DNA of 35,887 nt, from NCBI GenBank assembly GCA_947448105.1, contig CANFNE010000002.1, positions 1 through 35,887 of the forward strand, read 5' to 3'. This document shows, piece by piece, positions 7,681 through 16,946 of the stretch. The position numbers were made by a program, and so were the translations under genes. Position 1 is the first letter of the stretch. Each line of letters starts with the position of its first letter. Source of the DNA: Burkholderiales bacterium (GTDB taxonomy: Bacteria > Pseudomonadota > Gammaproteobacteria > Burkholderiales > Burkholderiaceae_C). The notes below the pieces were generated by a model. It saw nothing but the letters and a program-made list of their open reading frames with translations. It did not search any database and was not told the origin of the DNA.

Positions 7681-8403
7681 TTAGTGGCCGCCGCCCAAGT
7701 AAGCCGCCTTGACCGCCGGGTCGTCTTGCAACTTGGACGCTTCGCCATGCACCGAGATGCGGCCGTTTTCCAGCACGTAGCCGTAGTCCGCCACTTTCAG
7801 GGCGGCGGCGGCAAATTGCTCCACCAGCAGCATGGTCACACCGCGCGACTTGAGGTCGCTGATGATGCGAAACACTTCTTCCACCAGGATAGGCGCCAGA
7901 CCCATGGAGGGCTCGTCAAGCAAGACGATCTCGGGGTTGAGCATCACCGCTCGGGCCATGGCCAGCATTTGCTGCTCGCCACCGGACAAGGTGCCTGCGA
8001 GCTGGTTGCGGCGCTCTTTGAGGCGGGGGAAGAGCTCCATGGCGCGTTCCAGATCGCCCTGCACGTCGCCTTTGGGGCGGCTGCCGGTCAGGCGCGGAAA
8101 AGCGCCCAAGATCAGGTTGTCGGTCACGGACATGGTGGCAAACACGCGCCGGCCTTCGGGCGAATGCGCCAGGCCCAGCTTGGCGATGGTGTACGACTCC
8201 ATGCCGTCGGTGCGTGTGCCGTTCAGCGTGATCTGGCCTGCGGTGGGCGCGATCATGCCGGAGATGGCGCGCATGGTAGTGGTTTTGCCAGCGCCATTGG
8301 AGCCGATCAGTGTGACCACTTTGCCCTTGGGCACTTCCATGGAAATGCCGTGCAAGACTTGCACTTTGCCGTAACCGGCTTCTAGGTTTTTAATACTCAA
8401 CAT
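7681..8403 (-). CDS. livF: Branched-chain amino acid ABC transporter ATP-binding protein
   Basis: MLSIKNLEAGYGKVQVLHGISMEVPKGKVVTLIGSNGAGKTTTMRAISG, LSGGEQQMLAMARAVMLNPEIVLLDEPSMGLAP. Confidence 0.95.
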   Translation of the reverse strand: MLSIKNLEAGYGKVQVLHGISMEVPKGKVVTLIGSNGAGKTTTMRAISGMIAPTAGQITLNGTRTDGMESYTIAKLGLAHSPEGRRVFATMSVTDNLILGAFPRLTGSRPKGDVQGDLERAMELFPRLKERRNQLAGTLSGGEQQMLAMARAVMLNPEIVLLDEPSMGLAPILVEEVFRIISDLKSRGVTMLLVEQFAAAALKVADYGYVLENGRISVHGEASKLQDDPAVKAAYLGGGH

Positions 8404-8422
8404 ATGCGGTTGTCCTGTACGT

Positions 8423-10354
8423 TCAAGCGGCTGGAGCGCCCAGATAGGCCTCAATCACTTTTTCATCGGCCTGTACGTCGGCGGGCTTGCCCTCGGCAAT
8501 CTTTTGTCCGAAGTCGAGCACCGACACGTTGTCGCAAATGCTCATCACCACGTCCATGTGGTGCTCGATCAGGATCACGGTGATGCCGTGGTCGCGGATC
8601 TTGCGGATGATGGTAATTAGCTCTTTGATGTCGGGCGCGGTCAGGCCAGCGGCGGGCTCGTCGAGCAGCAAGAGTTGCGGATCGAGCGCCAGGGCGCGGG
8701 CAATTTCAAGCAGACGCTGTTTACCGTATGGCAGATTGCGCGCTTCTTCACCGGCCAGGTCGCCCAGACCCACAAAGTGCAGCAAGCCCATGCCGCGCTC
8801 AATGCCCGCCTGGTCTTCGCGCTTGTAGCGTGGCGTGTGCAAGGCCACGTCGATGAGATTGCTCTCAAACGTGTGGTGCAAACCGACCTGCACGTTTTGC
8901 AGCGCGGTCATCTCGCCAAAGAGCTGCACGTTCTGGAAGGTGCGCGCAATGCCGGACAAAGCGATGTCAGAAGAGGTACGTCCTACCACAGCGCTTCCGG
9001 CGAATTGGATGTCGCCAGCCGTGGGCACGTAAATGCCGGTCAGCACGTTCATCATCGTGCTCTTGCCTGAGCCATTGGGGCCGATCAGGCCGTGGATGGT
9101 GCCGCGCTGGATGCGCAGGTCGACGTTGTTGAGCGCCTTCAAGCCACCAAACTGCATCAGCACGCCCTTGGCCACCAGCAGGTCGCTGCCAGCGGCGCTG
9201 TGCGCTGCGTTGGAGGCCACGGTGATCGCGTCCTTGCCCAAGTCCAGGCCCTGGTAGTCGCCACCGAGCGCGGCGCGGCGGAAGAACAGCTTGCGGAAAA
9301 ATCCGACGATGCCGTCCTGCAAGTAATACACCACGAACAAAATCATCAAACCGAAGATGGACAAACGCCAGTCGGTGATGGACTGCAACCAGAACGAAAA
9401 CGCCGCCAGTGCGATCGTGCCCAGCACCGGAATAGCCATGGCGCGCGGTGTGGTCGTCTTTTTGACCACGCCAATCGCAGCGCCCACCAGCATCAGCACC
9501 GCCAATGTGGAAGACACCTGGCGGAACATCTCGAGGTCGTCGAGCAGCTTGGGCAAGATCACGATGATGGCTGCGCCCAGCAAGGAGCCCGTGCGCGATT
9601 TGCGTCCCCCCATGATCACGGCCAACAGGAACAAGACCGTCAACTCAAAGTTGTAGGTATTGGGCGAGATATATTGCTCGGAATACGCGTACAAGCAACC
9701 CGCCAGTCCGGCAAAACCGGCGCTGATCACGAAGGCATAGACCTTGTAGCGGTACACCGACACGCCCATGCAATCCGACGCCACGGGGCTGCCGCGCAGC
9801 GCTTCAAACGCCCGTCCAAGTTGCGATTTCAAGACGCGGTCCACCACCACCAGGGACAGCACCATCAGAGCAAACACCATCCAGTAAAAGCCGTGCTCGT
9901 CGAGCTTGGCGCCAAACAAGTCGGGCTTGGGCACTTTGATGCCCAAGGGGCCTTCGGTCAGGAAATCCATCTCGTTGATCAGAATCTGGATGATGGTGCC
10001 AAAGGCCAAAGTCACCATCGCCAGATAAGGGCCCGTCACGCGCAGTGCGGGCAGCGCCAACAGCGCGCCAAAGCCAGCGGTCACGCCAATGCTGGCGGGG
10101 ATGATGAGCCACAGGGGCGCGCCCAACTTGAAGAACATGACACCGGCGGTATACGAGCCCACGCCAAACAAGCCAGCATGGCCAAGCGACACCTGGCCGG
10201 TGTAACCCACCACGATGTCCAGACCGAACAGCAGGATGGCGTAAATCATGATCGTGCCGATCATGTGGATGTAATACGGATTGCTGAGGTACAGCGGCGC
10301 CGCACCCAAGAGCGCGAGAGCGACCAGGGCTACGGAAAAAGACTTGCGGTTCAT
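8423..10354 (-). CDS. Fused branched-chain amino acid ABC permease/ATP-binding protein (LivM-LivG)
   Basis: N-terminal LivM-type permease (GYTGQVSLGHAGLFGVGSYTAG, LRGSPVASDCMGVSVYRYKV) is continuous with a LivG-type ATPase (LIGPNGSGKSTMMNVLTG, LLLLDEPAAGLTAPDI). ATG at 10354. Confidence 0.95.
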   Translation of the reverse strand: MNRKSFSVALVALALLGAAPLYLSNPYYIHMIGTIMIYAILLFGLDIVVGYTGQVSLGHAGLFGVGSYTAGVMFFKLGAPLWLIIPASIGVTAGFGALLALPALRVTGPYLAMVTLAFGTIIQILINEMDFLTEGPLGIKVPKPDLFGAKLDEHGFYWMVFALMVLSLVVVDRVLKSQLGRAFEALRGSPVASDCMGVSVYRYKVYAFVISAGFAGLAGCLYAYSEQYISPNTYNFELTVLFLLAVIMGGRKSRTGSLLGAAIIVILPKLLDDLEMFRQVSSTLAVLMLVGAAIGVVKKTTTPRAMAIPVLGTIALAAFSFWLQSITDWRLSIFGLMILFVVYYLQDGIVGFFRKLFFRRAALGGDYQGLDLGKDAITVASNAAHSAAGSDLLVAKGVLMQFGGLKALNNVDLRIQRGTIHGLIGPNGSGKSTMMNVLTGIYVPTAGDIQFAGSAVVGRTSSDIALSGIARTFQNVQLFGEMTALQNVQVGLHHTFESNLIDVALHTPRYKREDQAGIERGMGLLHFVGLGDLAGEEARNLPYGKQRLLEIARALALDPQLLLLDEPAAGLTAPDIKELITIIRKIRDHGITVILIEHHMDVVMSICDNVSVLDFGQKIAEGKPADVQADEKVIEAYLGAPAA

Positions 10355-10356
10355 CT

Positions 10357-11232
10357 TCAAACTTTCTTGATGGCGGTTTTGCCAAACAGACCGGCGGGCT
10401 TGAATGCCAGCACCAGCAACAACAGCACCAGACCGGGTACATCTTTGTAGCCGGTGGACAAATAAAAGCCTGTGGTCGTCTCAGCCACGCCCAAAATAAT
10501 GCCGCCCACAATAATGCCCAAACCGCTTGTCAGGCCGCCAATAATGGCCACGGCAAAGGCTTTGAGGCCCAGTACAGCGCCCATGGTGGCGCCGGTGAGC
10601 GTGAGCGGCGCAATCAGTGCGCCAGCAAAGGCGGCCGTCGCCGAGGACAATGCGTAGGAAAACGTAATCACCAGGCCGGTGTTAATGCCCATCAGCTTGG
10701 CCGCGTCGCGGTCGTTGAAAGTGGCCACCACGGCCTTGCCGTAAATCGTCTTGCGGTTGAAAAACTCCACCGCCAGCATCATGGCCACCGCGCCGAACAC
10801 CACCAGAATTTCCATCGGAAGCACATTGGCGCCCAGCACTTTCATGGGTGCTTCGGGCAAGGGCGAGGGAAACTTCAGGTCGTCGCGGCCCCAGATGTTC
10901 TCTGCCACGTTCTTGAAAATGATGCCCAGCGCAATGGTGGACATGATCCAACCAAACTCGCTTTTGATCTTGATGGCCGGTTGCACACCAATGCGCTCCA
11001 CCACCGAACCTTGCACCATGCCAAACACAATCACCAGGGGCAGCATGACCCAGTAGTTGACGCCCTTATTGACCAGAGTCAGACCGACCATGGCGCCCAG
11101 CATCAGCGCGTCGCCCTGGCCAAAGTTCAGCGTGTCCGAGGTCTGGAACGTGAGCTGGTAACCAAACGCGATCACCGCGTAAATCATGCCCAGCGCAATT
11201 CCGCTGTAGACCAGTTGAAGCAGGATATCCAT
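10357..11232 (-). CDS. livH: Branched-chain amino acid ABC transporter permease
   Basis: MDILLQLVYSGIALGMIYAVIAFGYQLTFQTSDTLNFGQGDALMLGAMV..., a LivH-type N-terminus. The downstream gene starts a few bases after the stop. Confidence 0.95.
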   Translation of the reverse strand: MDILLQLVYSGIALGMIYAVIAFGYQLTFQTSDTLNFGQGDALMLGAMVGLTLVNKGVNYWVMLPLVIVFGMVQGSVVERIGVQPAIKIKSEFGWIMSTIALGIIFKNVAENIWGRDDLKFPSPLPEAPMKVLGANVLPMEILVVFGAVAMMLAVEFFNRKTIYGKAVVATFNDRDAAKLMGINTGLVITFSYALSSATAAFAGALIAPLTLTGATMGAVLGLKAFAVAIIGGLTSGLGIIVGGIILGVAETTTGFYLSTGYKDVPGLVLLLLVLAFKPAGLFGKTAIKKV

Positions 11233-11308
11233 AAATTAATTCCACCCAAAAATCGAAGCATTCACCCCTCGCACCAGAGGCCCGTGGCGACGACTGCCGC
11301 CTATGAAA

Positions 11309-11342
11309 GAAACTCGCCAGCCCAAACAGGCTGGCGAGTTTC
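11309..11342 (-). promoter_or_regulatory. Intercistronic stem-loop between the substrate-binding protein gene and livH
   Basis: Perfect 14-nt arms GAAACTCGCCAGCC / GGCTGGCGAGTTTC around a 6-nt loop (CAAACA). Confidence 0.75.
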
Positions 11343-11371
11343 AGTGCGCTAACTCAGGGCGCAAGGCCCAT

Positions 11372-12619
11372 TTATTTTTTGACAGCCAGGGCGCCCTTGG
11401 CGTTGACGTCTTTCACGCGAATTTCAGAAGCTTTTTTCTGGTCTTCTTCGTAGGCGTAAACCACTTTTTCGCCCTTGACTTCACCAAACACCGGGATGTT
11501 GGCTGTAATTGCATCGTGGTCCTTGGCGGTGAAGGGCTTGTTGTAAGTCGTCACCACGCCGTCCACAGGTGTCTTCAGATCTTCCAAAGCGGCCTTGATC
11601 TTGGGGCCGTCGGTCGAGTTGGCCTGCTTGATGGCCGCGGCCAGCAAGTAGATGGAGTCGTAACCTTGCGCGGCAGACACAGGCGAATCAATACGTGCGT
11701 TCTTCGGGTTGAAAGTGCGCAGGTAGTTGATGATGAAGGACTGGCGCTTGGGCGTAGTGGGCTGCTGAATAAAGGTTTGCGGCATGCGCGCGCCTTCGCC
11801 GCCAGGGCCGGCGTTGTCAATGAAGTTGGCCATGGACAGGGTCCAGCTACCGATCATGGGGACTTTCCAGCCCAGCTTGGTCATGCCGTTGGCGATTTGC
11901 GCCAGCTCAGGTCCAATCGCGTAGGTCAGCACCACTTCGGCGCCGGCTTCCTTGGCCTTGAGCAGCTGCGCGGTCATGTCCACGTCCTTGATGTTGAACT
12001 TCTCAACGGCCACGGCCTTGATGCCTTTGAGTTCCAGGGCTTTTTCCAGGTCGGAACGACCGAGCTGGCCGTAGTTGGTGGAGTCCGCAAGGATGGCGAC
12101 TTTCTTGAACTTGCGGCGGGTAATCGCCTCTTCCACGATCATGGGCGCCTGGATGCTGTCGTGCGCTGCATTGCGGAAGATGTAGTTCTCGGGTTGGTCG
12201 TCAAACTGGTGCGTGATGATGGAGCCGGTCGCCACGTTGTTCATGACCGGGATCTTGGCTTCTTGGTAGAAGCGTTGCGAAGCGAGGGCCACGCCGGTGT
12301 TGATGAAGCCCACGGTGGCGGTAACTTTTTCTTTGTTGATCAGCTCTTGGGCGATTTGCACGCCGCGCTCGTTTTTGGCCTCGTCATCGCGCTCGATGAT
12401 TTGCAGCTGGCGCCCGATCACGCCGCCAGCCTTGTTGATTTCATCGACGGCCAATTTGACGCCGTCACGCATGCTCACACCCATGGAAGAAGAGCCGCCA
12501 GTGAACGGGCCCGACACGCCAATCTTGATGGCTTCGGCTGCAGAAGCCAGGCCGGAATAGGCCACTACGGCAGCGGCAATGGCCACTTGTGAGGCCAGTT
12601 TTGCAAAACGAATTGTCAT
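11372..12619 (-). CDS. Branched-chain amino acid ABC transporter substrate-binding protein
   Basis: Signal peptide, IKIGVSGPFTGGSSSMGVSMRDGVKLAVDEINKAGGVIGRQLQIIERDDEAKNERGVQIAQELI; Leu/Ile/Val-binding family. Confidence 0.95.
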   Translation of the reverse strand: MTIRFAKLASQVAIAAAVVAYSGLASAAEAIKIGVSGPFTGGSSSMGVSMRDGVKLAVDEINKAGGVIGRQLQIIERDDEAKNERGVQIAQELINKEKVTATVGFINTGVALASQRFYQEAKIPVMNNVATGSIITHQFDDQPENYIFRNAAHDSIQAPMIVEEAITRRKFKKVAILADSTNYGQLGRSDLEKALELKGIKAVAVEKFNIKDVDMTAQLLKAKEAGAEVVLTYAIGPELAQIANGMTKLGWKVPMIGSWTLSMANFIDNAGPGGEGARMPQTFIQQPTTPKRQSFIINYLRTFNPKNARIDSPVSAAQGYDSIYLLAAAIKQANSTDGPKIKAALEDLKTPVDGVVTTYNKPFTAKDHDAITANIPVFGEVKGEKVVYAYEEDQKKASEIRVKDVNAKGALAVKK

Positions 12620-12841
12620 GGTGTCTCCAGTTAAAAATGTGGGGGTCTGTCGCGACGCTTTACGGCGCAGCGGGATCAGCCAATAAAGAAGTCCTCGGCG
12701 CTCCCTTAGGTGGGCTAATCTAATCGAAAGTCACTTACACAGACTTACGGACAAACCCGTGGGTGGCGCATTATCGGGGTCTCGCCCTGATGAATTTTCA
12801 TTGTCCAGATCAAAAATTTTCAATGGCACCGAAATAGCGCG

Positions 12842-12869
12842 AAAACCAAGGGTTAACCCTTGGTTTTTT
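12842..12869. terminator. Rho-independent terminator downstream of radA
   Basis: Perfect palindrome AAAACCAAGGGTTAACCCTTGGTTTT with flanking T run. Lies 10-37 nt past the radA stop (minus strand) and is potentially bidirectional. Confidence 0.8.
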
Positions 12870-12878
12870 GCCGATGTG

Positions 12879-14249
12879 TCAACCCAAGCCGCGCACGATC
12901 CCCATCGCTTCCTCGACCCGCTCCACTGCGTGGATGGTCATGCCTTCGATCGGCTTTTTGGGTGCGTTGGCCTTGGGCACCACGGCCACGGTAAAGCCGA
13001 GTTTGGCCGCTTCTTTGAGCCGCTCCTGACCGCGCGGCGCCGGGCGCACCTCACCCGCCAGCCCCACTTCGCCAAAGGCCAGAAACCCTTTGGGCAGCGG
13101 TTTGCCACGCAGCGAGGAAGTAATGGCCAGCATCACCGCCAAATCGGCGGCAGGTTCGCCAATGCGCACGCCACCCACCGCGTTGATAAACACGTCCTGG
13201 TCCATGCAGGCCACACCGGCATGGCGGTGCAATACCGCCAGCAACATGGCCAGCCGGTCTTTGTCCAGGCCTACGCTCAGGCGCCGCGGGCTGGGGCCAC
13301 CGCTGTCTACCAGCGCCTGTATTTCTACCAAGAGCGGGCGCGTGCCTTCGAGCGTCACCATCACACAGCTGCCGGGCACCGGCTCGGCGTGCTGGCTCAG
13401 AAAAATGGCGCTGGGGTTGGAGACGCCCTTCAAACCCTTCTCGGTCATAGCAAACACGCCAATTTCGTTGACAGCGCCAAAACGGTTCTTGATAGCGCGC
13501 ACCAGGCGGAACTGGCTGTGCGTGTCGCCCTCAAAGTAGAGCACCGTGTCCACCATGTGCTCCAGCACGCGCGGTCCGGCCAGCGCGCCTTCTTTGGTCA
13601 CGTGGCCGACGAGCACGATGCACACGCCGCTGGCCTTGGCCGCGCGCGTGAGGTGCGCCGCGCATTCGCGCACCTGTGCCACCGACCCCGGCGCGCTGGT
13701 GAGTTGGTCCGAATACACGGTCTGGATGGAATCAATCACCGCCACGTCGGGCTGCTGATCGGCCAGCGTGGCCAGGATTTTCTCCAGTCCAATCTCAGGC
13801 AGCACCCGCACTTGCGAGCCGTCGAGCCCCAAGCGGCGCGCGCGCAGCGCAACTTGGGCGCCGCTTTCTTCGCCGGTGACGTACAGGGTTTTTTTGCCGC
13901 TGCGTTGCAGCGAATCAAGCGCCTGCAGCAGCAAAGTCGATTTACCAATGCCCGGGTCGCCACCAATGAGCACCACCCCGCCTTCAACGATGCCGCCACC
14001 CAGCACCCGGTCGAGTTCGGCGTGGCCCGTGGCCGTGCGTTCAAAGTCGCTGGCCTCGATATCGGACAGCACCGCCACCTCCGCCGTTTTAGCGAGCGAT
14101 GCAAAGCGGTTTTTGACCGCGCTCTCAGCGGCCTGGGGCAAGGACTCGATCAGGGTATTCCAGGCATTGCAGCTCGGGCACTTGCCCAGCCACTTGGGGC
14201 TGGAGCCTCCGCAATCGGAACAGGTAAAAACAGTTTTTTCTTTGGCCAT
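12879..14249 (-). CDS. radA: DNA repair protein RadA
   Basis: N-terminal zinc finger CSDCGGSSPKWLGKCPSC, Walker A GGDPGIGKSTLLLQ, KNRFGAVNEIGVFAM (KNRFG motif), Lon-like C-terminal domain. Confidence 0.97.
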   Translation of the reverse strand: MAKEKTVFTCSDCGGSSPKWLGKCPSCNAWNTLIESLPQAAESAVKNRFASLAKTAEVAVLSDIEASDFERTATGHAELDRVLGGGIVEGGVVLIGGDPGIGKSTLLLQALDSLQRSGKKTLYVTGEESGAQVALRARRLGLDGSQVRVLPEIGLEKILATLADQQPDVAVIDSIQTVYSDQLTSAPGSVAQVRECAAHLTRAAKASGVCIVLVGHVTKEGALAGPRVLEHMVDTVLYFEGDTHSQFRLVRAIKNRFGAVNEIGVFAMTEKGLKGVSNPSAIFLSQHAEPVPGSCVMVTLEGTRPLLVEIQALVDSGGPSPRRLSVGLDKDRLAMLLAVLHRHAGVACMDQDVFINAVGGVRIGEPAADLAVMLAITSSLRGKPLPKGFLAFGEVGLAGEVRPAPRGQERLKEAAKLGFTVAVVPKANAPKKPIEGMTIHAVERVEEAMGIVRGLG

Positions 14250-14441
14250 ACCGAATATTACTGTATGAAATCACAGATATGTGCGCGCCGGAAGACGAGC
14301 GGCTGATGGCGCTGCGGCATGCGGAAGCTATTGCTTAAAAAACCAAAAGTTGTAAATTATTCATTTCATTGGACTTTTATGTCCTTCAATTGCGGGAATT
14401 GGTGAATACGGTTGTCACATCGCGCCCCTAAGCTCGCGGCC

Positions 14442-15224
14442 ATGTCTGTTCGCACTCCCCAGAGCTCGCCGTGCGCATGGCGGCTGTTGCTCGCGTTTGC
14501 GGGCCTGGTCGCCACACTACTGGCGGGCTGCGCCGCGCCGCAGGCCCCAGTGACCGCCACGCGGGCGCCAAGCCAAGGCGCTATGCGCTGGAGCACGCCC
14601 CAGCAGGCCGCCTGGCAAGAGATTCAGCTGCCCGGCAAAACGCCCACCGTGTACCGCCTTGACGACCATGCGCCCAGCGGCGCACGGGGCCAGCAGCTCG
14701 CGCTCAAGGCCGACGCCCAGTCGTCGGCCAGCATGCTGCGCGCGCCGGTGCGTATTGAACCCGAGGCGCTTGGGCAGGTCGACTTTTCCTGGTTGGTACC
14801 CCAGCTCATCGCCAACGCCGACATGGCCCAGCGCGATCTGGACGACTCGCCAGTGCGCCTGATCCTGGCTTTTGAGGGCGACCGCAGCAAGTTTTCCGCC
14901 AAAGACGCCATGGTCAACGAACTCGCGCGGCTGCTCACCGGCGAGGAAATGCCCTACGCCACCCTGATGTACGTTTGGTGCAACCAGCGTCCCGTGGGCA
15001 GCGTCATCCACAGCCCGCGCACCGACCGCATCCGCAAAATCGTGGTGGAGTCGGGGGCCCAGGGTCTCAAGCAGTGGCGCAACTACGAGCGCGACATCCG
15101 GGCCGACTACCTGCGCGCCTTTGGCGAGGCGCCCGGCGCGCTGGTGGCCATTGGCCTGATGAGCGACAGCGACAACACCCACAGCAATGCTGTGGCTTGG
15201 TACGGCCCGATCGCCCTGCGCTGA
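14442..15224 (+). CDS. DUF3047-like lipoprotein
   Basis: Lipobox LLAGC after a hydrophobic leader. Core [35 protein letters not shown]...[34 protein letters not shown] resembles DUF3047. Confidence 0.8.
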   Translation: MSVRTPQSSPCAWRLLLAFAGLVATLLAGCAAPQAPVTATRAPSQGAMRWSTPQQAAWQEIQLPGKTPTVYRLDDHAPSGARGQQLALKADAQSSASMLRAPVRIEPEALGQVDFSWLVPQLIANADMAQRDLDDSPVRLILAFEGDRSKFSAKDAMVNELARLLTGEEMPYATLMYVWCNQRPVGSVIHSPRTDRIRKIVVESGAQGLKQWRNYERDIRADYLRAFGEAPGALVAIGLMSDSDNTHSNAVAWYGPIALR

Positions 15225-15313
15225 GCCGCGTGCACGGGAATCTGCCCCGGGATGCGAGCCGCCCGGGCCCAAGGGCTACCATTGGGGTTTACTGCAATCT
15301 GGAGACCCGCCCC

Positions 15314-16510
15314 ATGGCCCACGCCGCATTCAACTGGCAAGACCCGTTCTTGCTCGACGCCCAACTCACCGACGAGGAACGCATGGTGCGCGACGCCGCT
15401 GCCGCCTATTGCCAAGACAAACTGCTGCCGCGCGTGACGCTGGCTTTTCGTGACGGCACCACCGACCCGGCGATTTTTCGCGAGATGGGCGAACTCGGCC
15501 TCTTGGGCCCCACCATCCCCGAAGCCTACGGCGGCCCGGCGCTCAACTATGTGAGCTATGGCCTGATCGCCCGGGAGGTGGAACGCGTAGACAGCGGCTA
15601 CCGCTCCATGATGAGCGTGCAAAGCAGCCTGGTGATGGTGCCAATTTTTGAGTTCGGCACCGAAAGCCAGCGCCAGAAGTTCCTACCCAAGCTGGCCAGC
15701 GGCGAGTGGATCGGCTGCTTCGGCCTGACCGAGCCCGACCACGGCTCCGACCCCGCCTCCATGGCCACGCGTGCCCAGAAAGTGCCCGGCGGCTACAAAT
15801 TGAGCGGCTCCAAGATGTGGATCAGCAACAGCCCGATTGCCGACGTGTTCGTGGTCTGGGCCAAGGAAGTGTCCGAGAGCGGCGCGGTGGGCCCGATTCG
15901 CGGCTTTATTCTGGAAAAAGCCATGGCCGGTTTGAGCGCCCCGGCCATCCACAGCAAGGTGGGCCTGCGCGCCAGCATTACCGGCGAAATCGTGATGGAC
16001 GGCGTGTTTTGCCCGGAAGAAAACGCGTTTCCTGAAGTGCAAGGCCTCAAAGGCCCGTTCACGTGTCTGAACAGCGCGCGCTACGGCATCGCCTGGGGCG
16101 CATTGGGTGCTGCCGAAGACTGCTGGATGCGCGCGCGCCAGTACACGCTGGACCGCAAACAGTTTGGCCGCCCCCTGGCCGCCAACCAGCTGATCCAGAA
16201 AAAACTGGCCGACATGCAAACCGAAATCGCGCTGGGCCTGCAAGGCTGCCTGCGCCTGGGCCGCATGAAGGACGAAGGCACGGCGTCGGTCGAGATCACC
16301 TCCATCCTCAAGCGTAATTCCTGCGGCAAGTCGCTCGACATCGCCCGCATGGCGCGCGACATGATGGGCGGCAACGGCATCAGCGACGAGTTTGGCGTGG
16401 CGCGCCACCTGGTGAACCTGGAAGTGGTCAACACCTACGAAGGCACGCACGACATCCACGCGCTGATTTTGGGCCGGGCCATGACGGGTATTGCGGCGTT
16501 TGCCAACTAG
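15314..16510 (+). CDS. gcdH: Glutaryl-CoA dehydrogenase (acyl-CoA dehydrogenase family)
   Basis: [108 protein letters not shown]. Confidence 0.93.
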   Translation: MAHAAFNWQDPFLLDAQLTDEERMVRDAAAAYCQDKLLPRVTLAFRDGTTDPAIFREMGELGLLGPTIPEAYGGPALNYVSYGLIAREVERVDSGYRSMMSVQSSLVMVPIFEFGTESQRQKFLPKLASGEWIGCFGLTEPDHGSDPASMATRAQKVPGGYKLSGSKMWISNSPIADVFVVWAKEVSESGAVGPIRGFILEKAMAGLSAPAIHSKVGLRASITGEIVMDGVFCPEENAFPEVQGLKGPFTCLNSARYGIAWGALGAAEDCWMRARQYTLDRKQFGRPLAANQLIQKKLADMQTEIALGLQGCLRLGRMKDEGTASVEITSILKRNSCGKSLDIARMARDMMGGNGISDEFGVARHLVNLEVVNTYEGTHDIHALILGRAMTGIAAFAN

Positions 16511-16516
16511 GCGCAC

Positions 16517-16939
16517 ATGCGGCGCGCATTGACCGGCTTGGCCAAACCGCTACTGGGTCGGATGGCCATGGGCCTGTCCATCGGACTGCTCGCCCACCCC
16601 GGCGTGGCCCAACTTGCGGAGTCACCCGACTCGGGGCTGTGCCGCAGCCTGTGCGCCAGCGAAAAACAGCAATGCCGTGCCAGCGGGGGCGCAGCAGATG
16701 CCGCATCCACCGCCGGGGCAGTGGGGCTGTTGGGCTTGATGATCGGTCAGCCCAAAGCCTTTGCAGGCACCGAGGCCACCGACGCCAAGCGGGACATGCG
16801 CGAATTGCTCGACTCCAAGCAGCGTGCGGCAGACGACGCCAAACGCGTCCGGGGCGAATCCGACGACAAATGCAACAGCGCCTACATGCAGTGCCTGGGC
16901 GCCTGTTTGCCCGACGCACCGAACACCACGAACCCATAA
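16517..16939 (+). CDS. Small exported cysteine-patterned hypothetical protein (140 aa)
   Basis: ORF fits exactly between gcdH and the CoA-transferase. Signal-like N-terminus. Cysteines spaced CX3CX6C ... CX6CX3C. Confidence 0.75.
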   Translation: MRRALTGLAKPLLGRMAMGLSIGLLAHPGVAQLAESPDSGLCRSLCASEKQQCRASGGAADAASTAGAVGLLGLMIGQPKAFAGTEATDAKRDMRELLDSKQRAADDAKRVRGESDDKCNSAYMQCLGACLPDAPNTTNP

Positions 16940-16946
16940 GCAAACC

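Noticed and set aside
6570-7748. 392-aa minus ORF spanning the diheme cytochrome and its upstream region
   Set aside because: The upstream part is out of frame with the SHP gene and low-quality; the cytochrome with its signal peptide starts at 7055.
9092-10450. 452-aa + strand ORF opposite livMG/livH
   Set aside because: Antisense shadow of conserved ABC transporter genes; His/Gln-rich composition with no recognisable domain.
11303-12592. 429-aa + strand ORF opposite the substrate-binding protein
   Set aside because: Shadow ORF; the minus strand encodes a clear Leu/Ile/Val-binding family protein.
12759-14306. 515-aa + strand ORF opposite radA
   Set aside because: Radical His/Arg/Gln-rich composition and exact antisense to an unmistakable RadA; a typical GC-rich shadow ORF.
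14975-15313. N-terminal extension of gcdH ORF
   Set aside because: Overlaps the DUF3047 gene in another frame; the conserved start is [12 protein letters not shown] at 15314.
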